Origin: Laccaria trichodermophora
Lineage: Eukaryota; Basidiomycota; Agaricomycetes; Agaricales; Hydnangiaceae
Length of the DNA: 64,000 nucleotides
Direction: 5' to 3'
Assembly (NCBI GenBank): GCA_018417955.1
Contig: JACTVC010000043.1
Location: 30,463 to 94,462, forward strand
Shown here: piece after piece, positions 20,456 through 31,770 of the stretch
Position numbering within the stretch: position 1 is the first letter of the stretch
Layout: every line of letters starts with the position of its first letter
Notes under the pieces: generated by a model
Told to the model about the DNA's origin: nothing
Databases searched by the model: none
The model's input: only the letters and a program-made list of their open reading frames with translations
Program-made: the position numbers and the translations under genes

Positions 20456-20807
20456 AAATTTATTATTTACTTAAATATAGTAAGGAGACTATAAATGCTG
20501 TATTCTAATGGTATAATGGTCATCCATGGAATCCATGGACTCCATATGGACTGCTCCATGGAATCCTACATGGATTTGCAATATAAATCTATTGGAAATT
20601 CCATGGAATCCACATGGACCAATCCATGGACTCCATATAGAATGTGTCATTCCATGGACATTCCATATGGATTCCATAGTGGGTATGGAATGAAAAAATA
20701 GCTGGGGACTCACCTAAAAATATTCCACATGGATTCCATGGAATGAGGTTGGAATCCACCCATTCCATATGGAATCCATATGGAATATACTGGGGAGTGT
20801 AAAGACC

Positions 20808-22234
20808 TTGTGAGAGCATGGATGCCTGCAGTCGCCTCAAAGGTTCCAGCTGATGCAAATGACTCGATTGTTGGGGCTGAGGAGGTTATGGTCACTGTAC
20901 TTGGACCATACTGGCTTGCTGTCAGATTTGAACTTGATGACAACAGTGCTATCAGTGTGTTGAGTTGTGTCGTGGCCTTGCTCAGCGCAGATGAGGCAGT
21001 CGGGTGTCGAGGAGGAGGACTTGCTGCTGCCTGAAGAAAAGGGCTGTAAAGGCTGTGTTTGAGAAGTGCGAGAAGTGATTCGTGGCGTGAGTTTCCCAAG
21101 TGTCACACTGAGAGAAGGCTTGGTAGGCTCAGATCCGATCATCCCACGAACGTCAGCCATCATTTCACGCTGCTTTTCAGACAGCTTGTAGGCCTGGTAA
21201 TAGTGAGCAGCGTCAAATTCACTGTATTTCGCCCAATGTTCCTGACGAAACTTCAGCTCGTCAGGTTTGCAAGCGTCGTAAAGGTCGTCCTTTGTGTCCT
21301 GAGCAGTGTAGAAGCAGAAGTGATTGTTATACCAGTTACTATGAGCCTCGCCAGTACCCTCTTCATCACTCTCCTTTTGAAATAGATACATGTTACCAGC
21401 AGCCTCTGTCCACTGGCTGCAAGACAAAGAGAGTTCCTTTCCAAAGCGGAGAGACAATTTTTCTGTATCCAGAATAACAGTACCCTTTGTTTCCCCAGGG
21501 TTAGGATTAGTCTTTGTTGTAGGTAGAGTAGAAGCCTCAACATTCAAGATATTCAGATTTTTGTGAAGGAAAAAAGGCAAAGGTACAACAATGCAAAGTT
21601 CAGTGTCAAAGAGGCTCTGAGGGAAGGTTGCTTACCAAGGAACTCCGACAACCCAAGGTATCATTTTTTCCCCATCCATGCAACGCTGCTTCGCAATCCT
21701 AGCTTCTTCCGCAGAGAGCTTAGTAACATCATCAGTGGGCTTCTGTTTCACTTTCAGCCTCTCTTTAATCTCCTCATCCACAATCCATTTAGCAAGTTTA
21801 GCATAAATGAGATTAGGAAAGGAAGCTGCAAAGGAAGGGATCCGGAAGCAGTTCAAATCATCCTCGTCAAGAGAAACAAGAGAAGCTTCATCTGATCCAG
21901 GTTCAGTGTAGACAGTAGGGTTAGAAAGATGATTAAAAGTCTTCTGAGAGCGTATGGCATTTTTCTGTTCAATTTCCTTGTTCATCTGGAGAATGGATAC
22001 CAAGGGAAGAGTCTTAAGCATTTTAATAATAGCAGGTGAAGTATGAGTACAAGGAACGTGGGGAGAAGAGTCAGGTGTAGCCAATGTCTGAGAAGGAGGT
22101 GTAGCTGCTATCTGAGAAGCAGGTGTAGTGGCAGTCTGAGAGCTTCCAGCAGTAGCCAAAGTTTGAGAGATTTTGGGAGTGTTAGCCATCACAGAAGTCA
22201 AAGAGGAACTGTCGAAAAAATTCGAAAAATTCAA
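20808..22234 (-). pseudogene. Gag-like ORF of the DIRS-like element
   Basis: Two frames (22234-21632 and 21580-20837) give a Thr/Ser/Pro-rich N-terminus with SQTLAT/SQTATT repeats, a charged helical middle (EEARIAKQRCMDGEKM; DELKFRQEHWAKY), and a zinc-knuckle-like CLICAEQGHDTTQH. The start overlaps the edge of the terminal repeat. The coding sequence continues left of the nested element at 19134-20807: IHALTK then ISTPIYVPS restores the frame. Confidence 0.65.
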
Positions 22235-22430
22235 TAAGGTTGAGAGGACTCTTTTTGCTGCATCAGAACGATAATCTGATAGACAAGGAGATGTAGTCTC
22301 CTTGTCTAGGATTCGGAGACATATATAAGTGTTTGTACTTATGAGTACAAACTATCTCGTTCTGACGCTCAGCCATTATCTTATCCGATAATGAGCTTGC
22401 ACTCGTGCCTCATGCTTGCTCATCGCAGAG
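22221..22430. repeat. Terminal direct repeat, right copy of the DIRS-like element
   Basis: Partner of 13977-14186, with the same hairpins. The gag start codon at 22234 lies at its inner edge. Confidence 0.85.
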
Positions 22431-22562
22431 TGTAGAAAAAGACTCCAGTGTGATGACTATTCAGAGGCCCAGTGTGGCTCCAAATGCATCTAGAAACAAA
22501 CATATAGGTAGAAAGACAATGGAGTAAATCGAGAAGTAATTCATAACATTGCACCCTACTAG

Positions 22563-23092
22563 CACCTTAAACAAGGGACGATTGGGCAGTAAAGTGAAGC
22601 CCTTGATGGATTCCATGACAAAGTAATCATTTTTGCATCGGTTATGTAATTACAACAAACCAATGGGAAATTTTTTATTGTGACCATATGTCTGTCAATT
22701 GTTCAAGGCGGCTGACAGAGAAAAAACAATTAATGTGCTTATTGTTTAAATTTGCCCACAACTGTATTACCTAGGTGAAGCTTTGCAAAAAATAAAAGTT
22801 TTTCCTATTGCTGAAGAGACAGACTGAATTGTTCCTGAAATTTGTTATGTTTACAAAATTTAATTCTTCCCAGCCTTTTGTCCTGTGGATGTACCTCAAG
22901 ACACATTTGAACATAGTAACAACATTTTTTTACATCTGGACGTCACCTTCACACAATAGGCAAACACACCATCAATATAGAAAATTTCCCATAAGTCTGT
23001 GTTAATTACATAAGTGGTGCAAAAATGATTGCTTTGTCACACAATCTGTCAAAGGCTTTGCTTAACTGCCTGATCATCCCTTGTTTAAGGTG
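22563..23092. mobile_element. MITE with about 110-bp terminal inverted repeats and 3-bp TAG duplication
   Basis: The ends CACCTTAAACAAGGGA and their complement TCCCTTGTTTAAGGTG continue as diverged inverted repeats through the ATGTAATTA region, about 110 bp on each side. TAG lies outside both ends (22560-22562 and 23093-23095). A 3-bp duplication fits PIF/Harbinger- or CACTA-type insertion. The AT-rich core has no gene. Confidence 0.7.
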
Positions 23093-23095
23093 TAG

Positions 23096-24020
23096 CTTGG
23101 GGGTCCCGAGCTTGAGAAAATCGGGTTCTTAAACAATGATAGATCATACTGCCACTGTAAAAAATGGTGGAGAAAAATTGATAGGGTTGAATCCACAAAA
23201 AAAGAAGGGATGGGTAGATATAAAGCTCCTGCACAAGTCTGAGCAATCAAAAATATAAGAAAAAAAAAGCCAAAGAGTTGGTGCAATGATGCCTGTATGG
23301 ACAGACCATGATATGGCCCAAAGCTAACAGTTTATAATTAGCAAGTTTCACTGTCAATGACAGACTAATGGCAGGACAAAAAGAGTTATTGTTGCAGCAC
23401 TTCTGACCTCATCATACTGCCAGAGTTTGAGGTGAGGCTATGCAGTGTGTTAGTGCTCTGTTACTGCTCAATGACATCAGCTGCGTCAAGGAGTAAGTAA
23501 TTTCGACTATTGTTGTGTCCCTTAGACTTGCCAAACCAGTCATGAGGTGCTTTGTGCTTTGACCATTAGACTTGAACATGGCACTTTCTTTTCAGAACAA
23601 ACCCTCAGAACGGTATTATGTATGGATGCAAGTCAAAGGAGCACAAGAGGATTCTTCATGACTAAATCTTGGAGCTGTTATAAGGCAGCTGAGTTCCAAA
23701 GTCATTTGGCATCTGCCAATAAGAGAGCAAGAAAACTGTTTTTGTGAAATCACTTTGCCTGCTGCAGCAGCAAACCATACCATATTATGGTTATGGCTGT
23801 AGAGTTTATGGGTGTTGATGGGTCATTTCAGTCCAGACCTGTACTGTAAAGATCAACAAAAATATCCTTGATGGTATGGTACAGGTAATTAATACAGGTG
23901 TACAGCCATATTACAGGTCTTTTAACTTTTGGAAATAACAAAAAAAAAAGACAGTAAAGAGACAGACTAGTTATCAATAGAAACATTCAGCAAGTTAGAT
24001 AAGACAGATGGAGTAAATAG
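23096..24020. other. AT-rich repeat debris, no gene
   Basis: No recognisable coding region. Around 23760-23960 there are GGTATGGTACAGGT and TTACAGGT motifs resembling those near 31580-31680, perhaps remnants of a shared repeat. Confidence 0.35.
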
Positions 24021-25709
24021 GTCTTAGGTACGAAGTTTGACCTTGATCCATTCACGAGCCAAGATCAATTTTCTCTTGACCAACATTAGCACCCATATGG
24101 GATCCAGCTTGAGACTGGCATGACGAAGGGATATGGTATCCTGGCCACCCAAAAAAATATGCTCGACTGCCACTGCTGAACCTACAGTAATGTATTGTCA
24201 GTTTGGAAAACAGAATCTACACCTGCACAGCATGAAATAGAACTCACCTGGAATTGAAAAAATGTCATGTGAAAGGCAATAAAGATTTGGAAATTGACCC
24301 TTTCTGCTTGACCACCATTGAAGTGGGTCACAGGTTTTGAAATTTTCCCATTGCAGGCTTCTAAATTCTGCAAGCTCATCAAGAGCTGCATGTGTGCACT
24401 CCGAGTCATACCTAGAAGTGAAATCCTTCTGAGGGGAGGCAGGTGCACTAGTGGTTACATGTGAGGATGAAGAGATGGAAGAAGGAGATGTTGTGGACAA
24501 TAATGGCACATGTTGGGAATCAGAAGGTTGGGATGAATGGTAATTCTCCTTGAAATACTGTTGGAGTTTTGCTTTTGAAATCTTGAGGTGAGCAGAAAGA
24601 TCTGAATCATCCCTGAATTCAGCTTTCAAACCTATATACAAGATGCATGGGTCCAGGACTAGTTAAAGTAAATTAGTGAGATTAATAAAGATTATATGCT
24701 CAACATACGTGATGACCAGAGATAAAAAGGTGACTTGTCAAATATATTATAATAGTCACACAGTTTACGATGAGCATCTGTGAGCCCTCTAATCAAATGT
24801 GGCAAAGCTATATCATGAGGTAGGGTTTGAATGGTATCATGAAGCTCACCTTGAAGGCCACAGAAAATGACTTGTGTGGTTGAGAGCATTGGCATTCATG
24901 TCACAGACATCTGAGAAGTGGCAGTCCAGAATGACTTCAGCCAGGTTGTAACAAGGTCAATTGTGTGCCATTCTTCATCTGACAGCAAATGAGGCCAAAG
25001 ATTGGTATTGAGGTGCACGAAGGAGTTCACAGATTGATGGTAATCCAAGGCATGACCTGAGAAAGTTGAGATGCAATCATTTTGATAGAAATAGAGATAA
25101 GAAACCTATGTAGCATTTGGTGAGTTGATGACCAACAGGTCCTCATGTCAAGAATGAGCATAAGCACAGGCTTTCCCACATTCATGTGTGACACTTCTAT
25201 AAGCCAATTTTGTTGGCACTGGGGGCTTGAACACACTGAGCAGATAATTTTTTGAAGCTGTAGCATCATGAGAAATGAGCAGAGCAAGTAAGTAAAATGA
25301 CCTGCTTTCTGAAAAGCTGTCTGAACCTTCTCCAAAGAGTCTACACTGACAGAATCTGCATCGTATTCTTCTGGTGCAGCATCAATGTCATCTTCACAGT
25401 GAAGTCAGGCATTTACATCATCTTGATAGTTCACACTTGAAGAGCTGACCCATTTACTGGTGTCTTTTGATATTAGGCCAATACCTTTAAGAAGCTAGAG
25501 TATGTAAAGTTTGGTGAGCTAGGATTCATGAAGAAAGTGAAGTTTGAGTGCACCTTGATGCATGCTAAATGTATTGTATGCAGCATACAACACATTCATA
25601 ACTGGGTGGCAGAAAATTCGATTCCTGCATCACAACAATGAGCTTCAATTGCATCCATCATCATGTCATTATTGCTGGCATTGTCCATCATGATAGCAAT
25701 CACCTGGAC

Positions 25710-27695
25710 AACTTCAGCTCTCATGTTAAACATCAGGAAAATCACTTCTTCCCTGAGGGTATCCAGGGTAGACCCTGGATACCCAGAGGCTGTCAGGAAC
25801 TCAGGGCATCAGGTTGCCCCCAGGTACAGGTTCCTTTTTTTGATTTCCCAGGAGCAACCTGAGATTGTCCTGAGATGCGCTGAGGTTGTCCTAGGGTGGC
25901 CTGGGCTGTCCTTAGAAAGCCCTGAAGCAGACTTTATGAGCCTTCAATTTTCCTCACCACACTATATTTGAATATATAAAGTGTATATTGAATGTATTTA
26001 ATTAATGTACAACAACATAGTCATCCGTCTTATCACTTGTATTTCCCCAGACAGGGAGGTGCTTCGCTGGCCATTCCTTTGACATCACAAACCCCCAAAC
26101 ACCTATGCCAGCCAGAGATGAGCACATTTGGTGTACTGGAGTCAGGGGAGGTAGAGTTTTTCAGATGTGAAGAGTTTCTGCTGGTGCGAGCATTGTTAGC
26201 CTGGGAACAGAGAGAGAGAGGAAGGGGTGAGGTAGAGGGAAACATGCATGATGTTAGGGTGCATACCATCCTTTTTTCTCCCTTTCTCTACACCACCTGC
26301 TCATCTCGCCACTCCTTTCTCTAAACAGTGAGTTCTTGAAAGGTCCTGAGCAGTGGTTAGCATAATGGCAAAAACATGAAAATAAAAACAGACATAACTC
26401 AACAAGGACTTGACAAATTTGTAAACGGTTTGCGGGAGCGTTTTCGTGGCGTGCAAAAGTGTTTAAACGAGCCTAAGATGAAACGAAACGAGCCACGGTA
26501 AGGTCCTGAGAAGTGGTTAGCATCATGGCAAAAACATGAATACAAAAACAGACATAGCTCGACAAGGACTTGACGAATTCGTAAACGGTTTGCTGGAGCG
26601 TTTTCGCGGCGTGCAGGAGTGTTTGAAAGAGTCCAAGATGAAGTGAAACGAGCCACAGCAAGGTCCTGGGCAGAGTTTAGCATATTGGCAAAAACATGAA
26701 CATGGTGCTTCTGCTGGCACAGTTGCAAGCCCACCAGTATCTTCTGCTTGAATAGAAGTCAGTTGAAGAGGGTACTGTGAGTGTGAACACGGCACCTGTG
26801 TTGCATTGCAATGGGCAGCGTCGTTGGGTTGTCGTGGCAGTAGTAGTAACAATTGAAATTGTCTAAGTTCGAAAATGTGTGTTGAGCGTGTCACATGACA
26901 TCCCGCAACCGTACCGACTGCCATCAATTCACTTTTACACTTTCTAAGGCAGCTCATACCTATAACTTCACGAGTTTTGCACTGTTTGGCCTCTATGTAG
27001 GCTCGTTGTAATCGCTTTATTTACGTGAATGCAACCCATTTTACGGCGTAAAAAAATTCAAAGTACCTAACAAACTGTAGCATAAACAATTTGGCCTGTA
27101 GTAGAGATGTAACATATATTATATCATCATGAGTTCTCTTCCATTTCATGCGATTTTAGGCTTGTTAGAAGCGCACAAATTAGAGCTTTGAAACGGGTCT
27201 GAGAGCCCCTAATATTTTGATGTTTGAAATGACCTCCGATAACATTTACAGTTTTTTGGCAGATTATTTGCTAGTAATTGGTCCATAGCCCTGCGAGTTT
27301 TGCCGTAAATGATACGTATATAGACGCGTTGGAAACAACTTAAACACAGCTTTGTAGTGCAAAAAAGAACACAAAAAACGAATATGTTTTGCAAAGGATA
27401 CTTGATCTTCTTTGTTGTTGCAGTTTTTGTAGGTCAATGAATCTCTGGACAATGGTGTACTTTCTTCCCCTTCCAGTCTTATTTTGATCATGATAATTCA
27501 TATACAATAAGGAATGTTCTTTTTATTGAAATATAGTATACTAGTGGTTTCAGGTTAATTCAGGACAGTTCAGGTTGCCCTTGGGTTGCCCCAGGACATC
27601 CTGTGATGCCTTGTGACACCCTGGGAAAAAGCTTACAAACATGTTTGTCCCAGGAAAAAAGTGATTTTCCTGATGAACAATGCATGTATGAACAT
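25710..27695. mobile_element. About 2-kb insertion within the hAT transposase
   Basis: TGGAC lies at both junctions (25705-25709 and 27696-27700), and removing the insert joins DIQNKV to QVIAIMMDN in frame. Inverted sequences near both ends share CATCAGGAAAATCACTT and CCTGGGA/CAACCTGAG-type subterminal motifs. The same terminal block recurs at 40900-41083. The very ends are not complementary, so borders are approximate. No transposase is seen inside. Confidence 0.6.
26342..26702. repeat. 160-bp tandem repeat, about 2.3 copies
   Basis: Units start at 26342, 26502 and 26662 with GGTCCTG(A/G)G(A/C)AG. They carry TAAACGGTTTGC-GGAGCGTTTTCG-GGCGTGCA in the middle. The period is exactly 160 bp. Unlike the surroundings these units keep many CpG sites. 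Confidence 0.85.
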
Positions 27696-28983
27696 TGGAC
27701 CTTGTTTTGAATGTCATAGAGCTCTAATGTTGACCAAACAACAGCTGCCATGTTTTTGCCTGAATGCTCTCCTATCAGCTCATGAAAATCAATGAGAAGT
27801 TCCTCTGGAGTTGGTGTCAGTTTAAGAACAAGGTCTCGATTCAAGTCTCAAATATTACCACAGTATCCATCCTCAGTCACGAAATGAGCAACAATAGGTA
27901 AAAAAGCATAATAGTTGCTGGAGGTCCATGTATTGAGAGAGAGGCTAATTTTGCTTGTCAAAGTCTGTGATGGGATTCGATAGTGTAAAATTGTCAATGA
28001 CATAGAAAGCTGACCACAAACAGTGCCTTGGCTTCCTCAATCGTGTTTTCCCCAAGCTTCATCACCCTCCATCAAACGCCATCTCACTGAGGCAGGGAAA
28101 ATTTGGTTGGGTCTTGACCATACTCCATCATGGCAATGAATTCGGGTTTCTCCACATCAAAAGGTTGATCACAGGCAGTTATCCACTCAACGAGGAGCTT
28201 CTCAAACCTATCCTTGTCCCAAGATTCCTATTTTGAGCAGTTAGAATATCTATGGTAGAAAGCAATAAGTAAATGCACAGCAGCATTTGCTTGCTGTCTG
28301 GCAAAAGCTTCTTTGATGATACTGGCTGCTTGAGTGTCAAGCTTTTTTATATACTCCACATGAATTGAGGAGTCAAATGGCATCTTTCCAGATGCATAAA
28401 GGACCTCTTCAGGAGAGGGTTGAACACCATTACGGGAGAGAATAGAGAACCTGGTACAACTGGTACATAGGCTGAAATGTGCTCTTCAAATGACCAATTA
28501 ACCCTTGAAGATATTGTTAGATGACTATGATGGTGCACCCTATAAAAACACACCATTGAGACTGTAGTTCATTGCCTTGAAGATAGTGAAGGTCTTTCAA
28601 TTGCCATGGTAGCACTTGTAGTGCTTATCACCTTTATCCCCAACTTCCCCTTTCTCATTGACCATGACTTGTTCATAGAACAAGTAGATGGGATTTCACT
28701 TTCTGGAGGTCTTTGTTATTGTCAGCTTTTCGAACAGAACATCATAAGATATGTAATGACAAACTTTTGGAGCACTTTGAGATGTTGCCAGCAAGACCTG
28801 GCTAGGCTGAGCTGGTCCCAAACCTCCGATATTGCTGACCTTTTGCTTCTTTGGCTGCTTTGCACCATTTTTTCCCCTTCAATTTAGCTGAACTTTGAGA
28901 ATGCATAGGAACTGTTTTTGAAGGGAGACTATCTGTGAGCTTGAAATTGTCTCTTGAGTCAGAGCCACAAGCATAATGAATTG

Positions 28984-29639
28984 TTAAGAATCACTTACCT
29001 CTTTGAGAGTGATCTCAACTAAATCAGACTCCTCACTGTCTGATGTTGAATCCAAACAGCTGGAGGACCCAACAAAATCGTTGTCCTCTTGGTCAGATTT
29101 TGTCTCCTTTGTCTTTGTCTTTCTTTTGTGTTTCCATGCTACCTTGATATTGCCCATCATATCATGTTCTGCATCAATAATTTCCATCATCCAAGCTTTA
29201 TCATGAGAGCAGCCTTCACAAGATGCCCAAAAATCAGAATTCATAAGGAAAATAGGGAACAGATGCTTACCAGATATCCAGCTCATAGATGTGATCAGCA
29301 TTGCATCATCAATGTCATTAAAAAATTCAATTTCTGATGCGTCTTTGAGAGTCCTGTCTGTGTTGAGGGCACATTGGTCTATTAAAAAGTAAGGCCCACA
29401 TTGAAAAATCAAATTGAAAACTTACCTGACCCACCAAGAAAGCTACAACGAATCTGGAAATGACTGAGGGGTCCAGCAAGAAGGTCCTTCATGGTGTCGG
29501 AGTGTGCAATGTGACAGTAGTGGGAGCCTGTCATTGAGATGTAAGATAAGTCTTGGTTGGCTGCTGGGAAGAAGCCATGCCATGCCAACTCATGTTCAAT
29601 ATTATTGATTGTTGTGTGATCAGAGACCACTGCAGACAT
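28984..29639 (-). pseudogene. Probable N-terminal part of the hAT ORF
   Basis: Two frames, 29639-29409 and 29412-28984, lie immediately upstream of the hAT coding blocks. They encode RTLKDASEIEFFNDIDDAM and a basic/acidic tail (KRKTKTKETKSDQEDND, then DSEESDLVEI) leading toward a KLKGKKWCKAAKEAKG basic block near 28.86 kb. This pattern suits the disordered N-terminus of basidiomycete hAT proteins, but no domain proves it. Confidence 0.4.
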
Positions 29640-30817
29640 ATCAGCAGAATAGATTCTGAAATTGAGAAGGACTTACACATTGAAAGTGTCCCCCCTGAAG
29701 ATGGCATAACAAAGACTGTAAATTACCACTTATGAACCAGCTGGTGTTGTAAGCAGTCCCTAGAATGCACAAAGGACCACCTAAGCCAAAAGGCAGAATA
29801 ACTGAGAAGTTATATTCTCAGCCAGTGCATCCTATATATGATACAGTATGGGAACTGTAGTAATCCTGCCATGATTACAGGTGTATGTGGTTGATACACA
29901 TATGTGAAATGTGAGAGTGGTGATACTGATAAGGGTAGAAGATGCCCTTTATAATCCAATTGAATGGCAGTAGACAAGGGAACATGATTGTGGCTGGATC
30001 ATGAATTAGATAAGATAACCATGATTTTCTTTTAAAAAAAGGACACACCCCATAGCACAAGAACCAAAAAGAAGTAGCCTATTAAAGCAGTGGCTCCCAG
30101 AGATGAAATCTTCAACAATGATATGCATATGTCGAAGACAGCTTGATTGAGTATGACAGACCATGAAATGAGGAACCTTGCAACAAAGAAAGGACTCTGA
30201 CTGATTAAGAAGCTGGAGAGATATGACACTGTGATAGATGGAATGAGGAGAGCTGCAACAAGGAACAGGTTGCCAAATGGCAGGAGAACAGACAGGAACC
30301 AAGTCATCAGAGAAAACCCAACAGTTTGTTTGGTTGATGGGTGCAAAACGGTGCAAGCAGGTTTCCTGAGGTTGTGCATGTGTGCGTGAGCCTTCAAAGT
30401 GGACATAATCTCTGTGAGGAAATCCAAATGAGCATGTCATCCTTATAATGCAAGCTATGCATGTCCTCACGTTGCTTCATCAAGCCTCATGGCCTCCAAA
30501 TAATTCATGAGGGTCAAGAGAGACAAATACTCTCCAGGCCCAGTGGTGAATCATCATTCCAGTCAATTCTAATTTGTTGTTGAGATGGGAATTTGGGTCC
30601 TCGTTGCTGAGTGATGAATGTGAATTGAATGGTGAACAAGCAGTTGAAGGCAATAAAAAGTCACACAGCACACAAGATGACTGCTCACATGACAATACCA
30701 TCAATATTTCAAACATTCTTACTTGAAAAAAAACCTGTACTTCAAAGTTAATATGGCCATTGTGGGCTGTAGGTATATGGGTCAATATGGGTAAATTGGT
30801 GTCTGGCAGCCATACCC
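29640..30817. other. No gene recognised
   Basis: AT-rich, CpG-poor sequence with short frames in both strands (the longest on minus at 30006-30470). No motif, splice pattern or repeat pair was recognised. Confidence 0.35.
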
Positions 30818-31576
30818 ACTAGTGCCTACCACTTTTATGATAAAACCTGGGAATTTGCCTGCACAGTCTTTTCAATCCCCCCAAGTGAAATATGAAATGA
30901 AATGCCTAGGCTATTTCATTCTTGCTTTGGAGCTATTTCATTCCTACCCACCACATTTTTCATTTCTCCTTGGCAATGAAATGCATTTCATTCTTTTGCC
31001 TGTGCTTTTTCATAACTTATGTATTTGTTTGGTTATGATGGGATCAAAATATAAGACATGTGATCTTTTAGTTGCCTCAATTTACATGTTTATTGCTCAA
31101 TTAAGTTAAATTATGGCCTCAAATATGAACAAATGTAAAGATCACAAGCCAGGGGTTGATTAGGTCAAACTATAGCTAATAATTTGAGAATACATATGTT
31201 TATTATTTACAAACAAATAATGTGTGTTTAGTTATGAAAAAGGCTTAGAAAGGCAATGAAATGAGTTCTATTTTTTTTAAGTGCAACCCTGACCTTAAAC
31301 ATGGCAAACAATGAAATAATAAGTTATGAAAAGGTGCAGGCAATGGAATGAAATAGGACTGGCAAAGAATGAAAAAAAAATTATGAAAAAGCACAGGCAA
31401 AAGAATGAAATGCATTTCATTGCCAAGGAGAAATGAAAAATGTGGTGGGTAGGAATGAAATAGCTCCAAAGCAAGAATGAAATAGCCTAGGCATTTCATT
31501 TCATATTTCACTTGGGGGGATTGAAAAGACTGCAGGCAAATGCCTAGGTTTTATCATAAAAGTGGTAGGTACCACT
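30818..31576. mobile_element. Small non-autonomous KDZ-type element with about 200-bp inverted repeats
   Basis: 30818-31018 and 31376-31576 are near-identical inverted arms starting ACTAGTGCCTACCACTTTTA. The end resembles the KDZ transposon ends in this window (ACTAGTGGGCACCACTACTT and AGTGGTGGGCACCACTTATA). The following CCTGCACA-TC and AATGAAATGAAATG blocks also match. The core (31020-31375) has no gene. I could not identify a target duplication. Confidence 0.6.
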
Positions 31577-31770
31577 CCTGTACTGTAAACAGAGTGTTTT
31601 CAACCTTGACAGTACAGTATGGCTACCCATAAAATCTACCCATGTACCTGTATGTGTATGGTTATGGTGCACAGCCCTACCACTGCACACTGCTACAGCA
31701 CACCACCCATCAATCCATAACACAACAACCTTCTCAGTATCTGACCAAACCCCTTTCATTTCCAAGAATA

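Larger units (their letters stand above)
19134..20807. mobile_element. TIR element with CCATGG-palindrome subterminal arrays, minisatellite and tRNA-like core
   Basis: Inverted ends of about 50 bp (CTTTACACTCCCCAG...TATTCCATATGGA) are flanked by TTGTAAGAGC (19124-19133) and TTGTGAGAGC (20808-20817), a 10-bp target duplication with one change. Both subterminal regions (19150-19360 and 20510-20780) are arrays of ATTCCATGGAATCCAT-type palindromes. The centre holds a G-rich block, a GTGGGTGGTGGGC minisatellite and a tRNA-like sequence. It encodes no transposase; open frames in the G-rich part are repeat artefacts. Confidence 0.75.
13977..22430 (-). mobile_element. DIRS-like tyrosine-recombinase retrotransposon (with two nested insertions)
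   Basis: Read on minus from 22430, the order is gag-like ORFs (22234-20808), reverse transcriptase (19120-17499), RNase H (16659-16168), linker, and tyrosine recombinase (15744-14565). There is no DDE integrase or aspartic protease, and the RT-RNase H-YR order is that of DIRS-type elements. Direct terminal repeats of about 210 bp lie at both ends (13977-14186, 22221-22430). Two TIR elements have landed inside (16756-17392 and 19134-20807), and joining the flanks across each restores the reading frame. Several arginine codons at conserved sites are changed, so the element is dead. Confidence 0.85.
24026..28900 (-). pseudogene. hAT-superfamily transposase, decayed and split by an insertion
   Basis: On minus, the BED-like zinc-finger region (about 28550-28400: AMNYSLNGLVGHL) is followed by PFDSSIHVEYIKKLD and EKLLVEWITACDQPFDVEKPEF (28.25-28.1 kb), SLSLNTWTSSNYYAF and HFVTEDG (27.95-27.85 kb), and LIDFHELIGEHSGKNMA (27.75 kb). 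After an insertion (25710-27695) come IAIMMDNASNND (25.69 kb), RTCWSSTHQML (25.1 kb), and the dimerisation domain IPG, then SAVAVEHIF and SLRHASLK, ending at 24026. Stops and frame changes are frequent (for example two TGA codons near 28.08 kb). Intact hAT enzymes cut and paste elements with 8-bp duplications. Confidence 0.8.

Noticed and set aside
30822..31511. Two near-identical ORFs (95 and 88 residues) on opposite strands.
   Set aside because: They are the inverted arms of the KDZ-type MITE.
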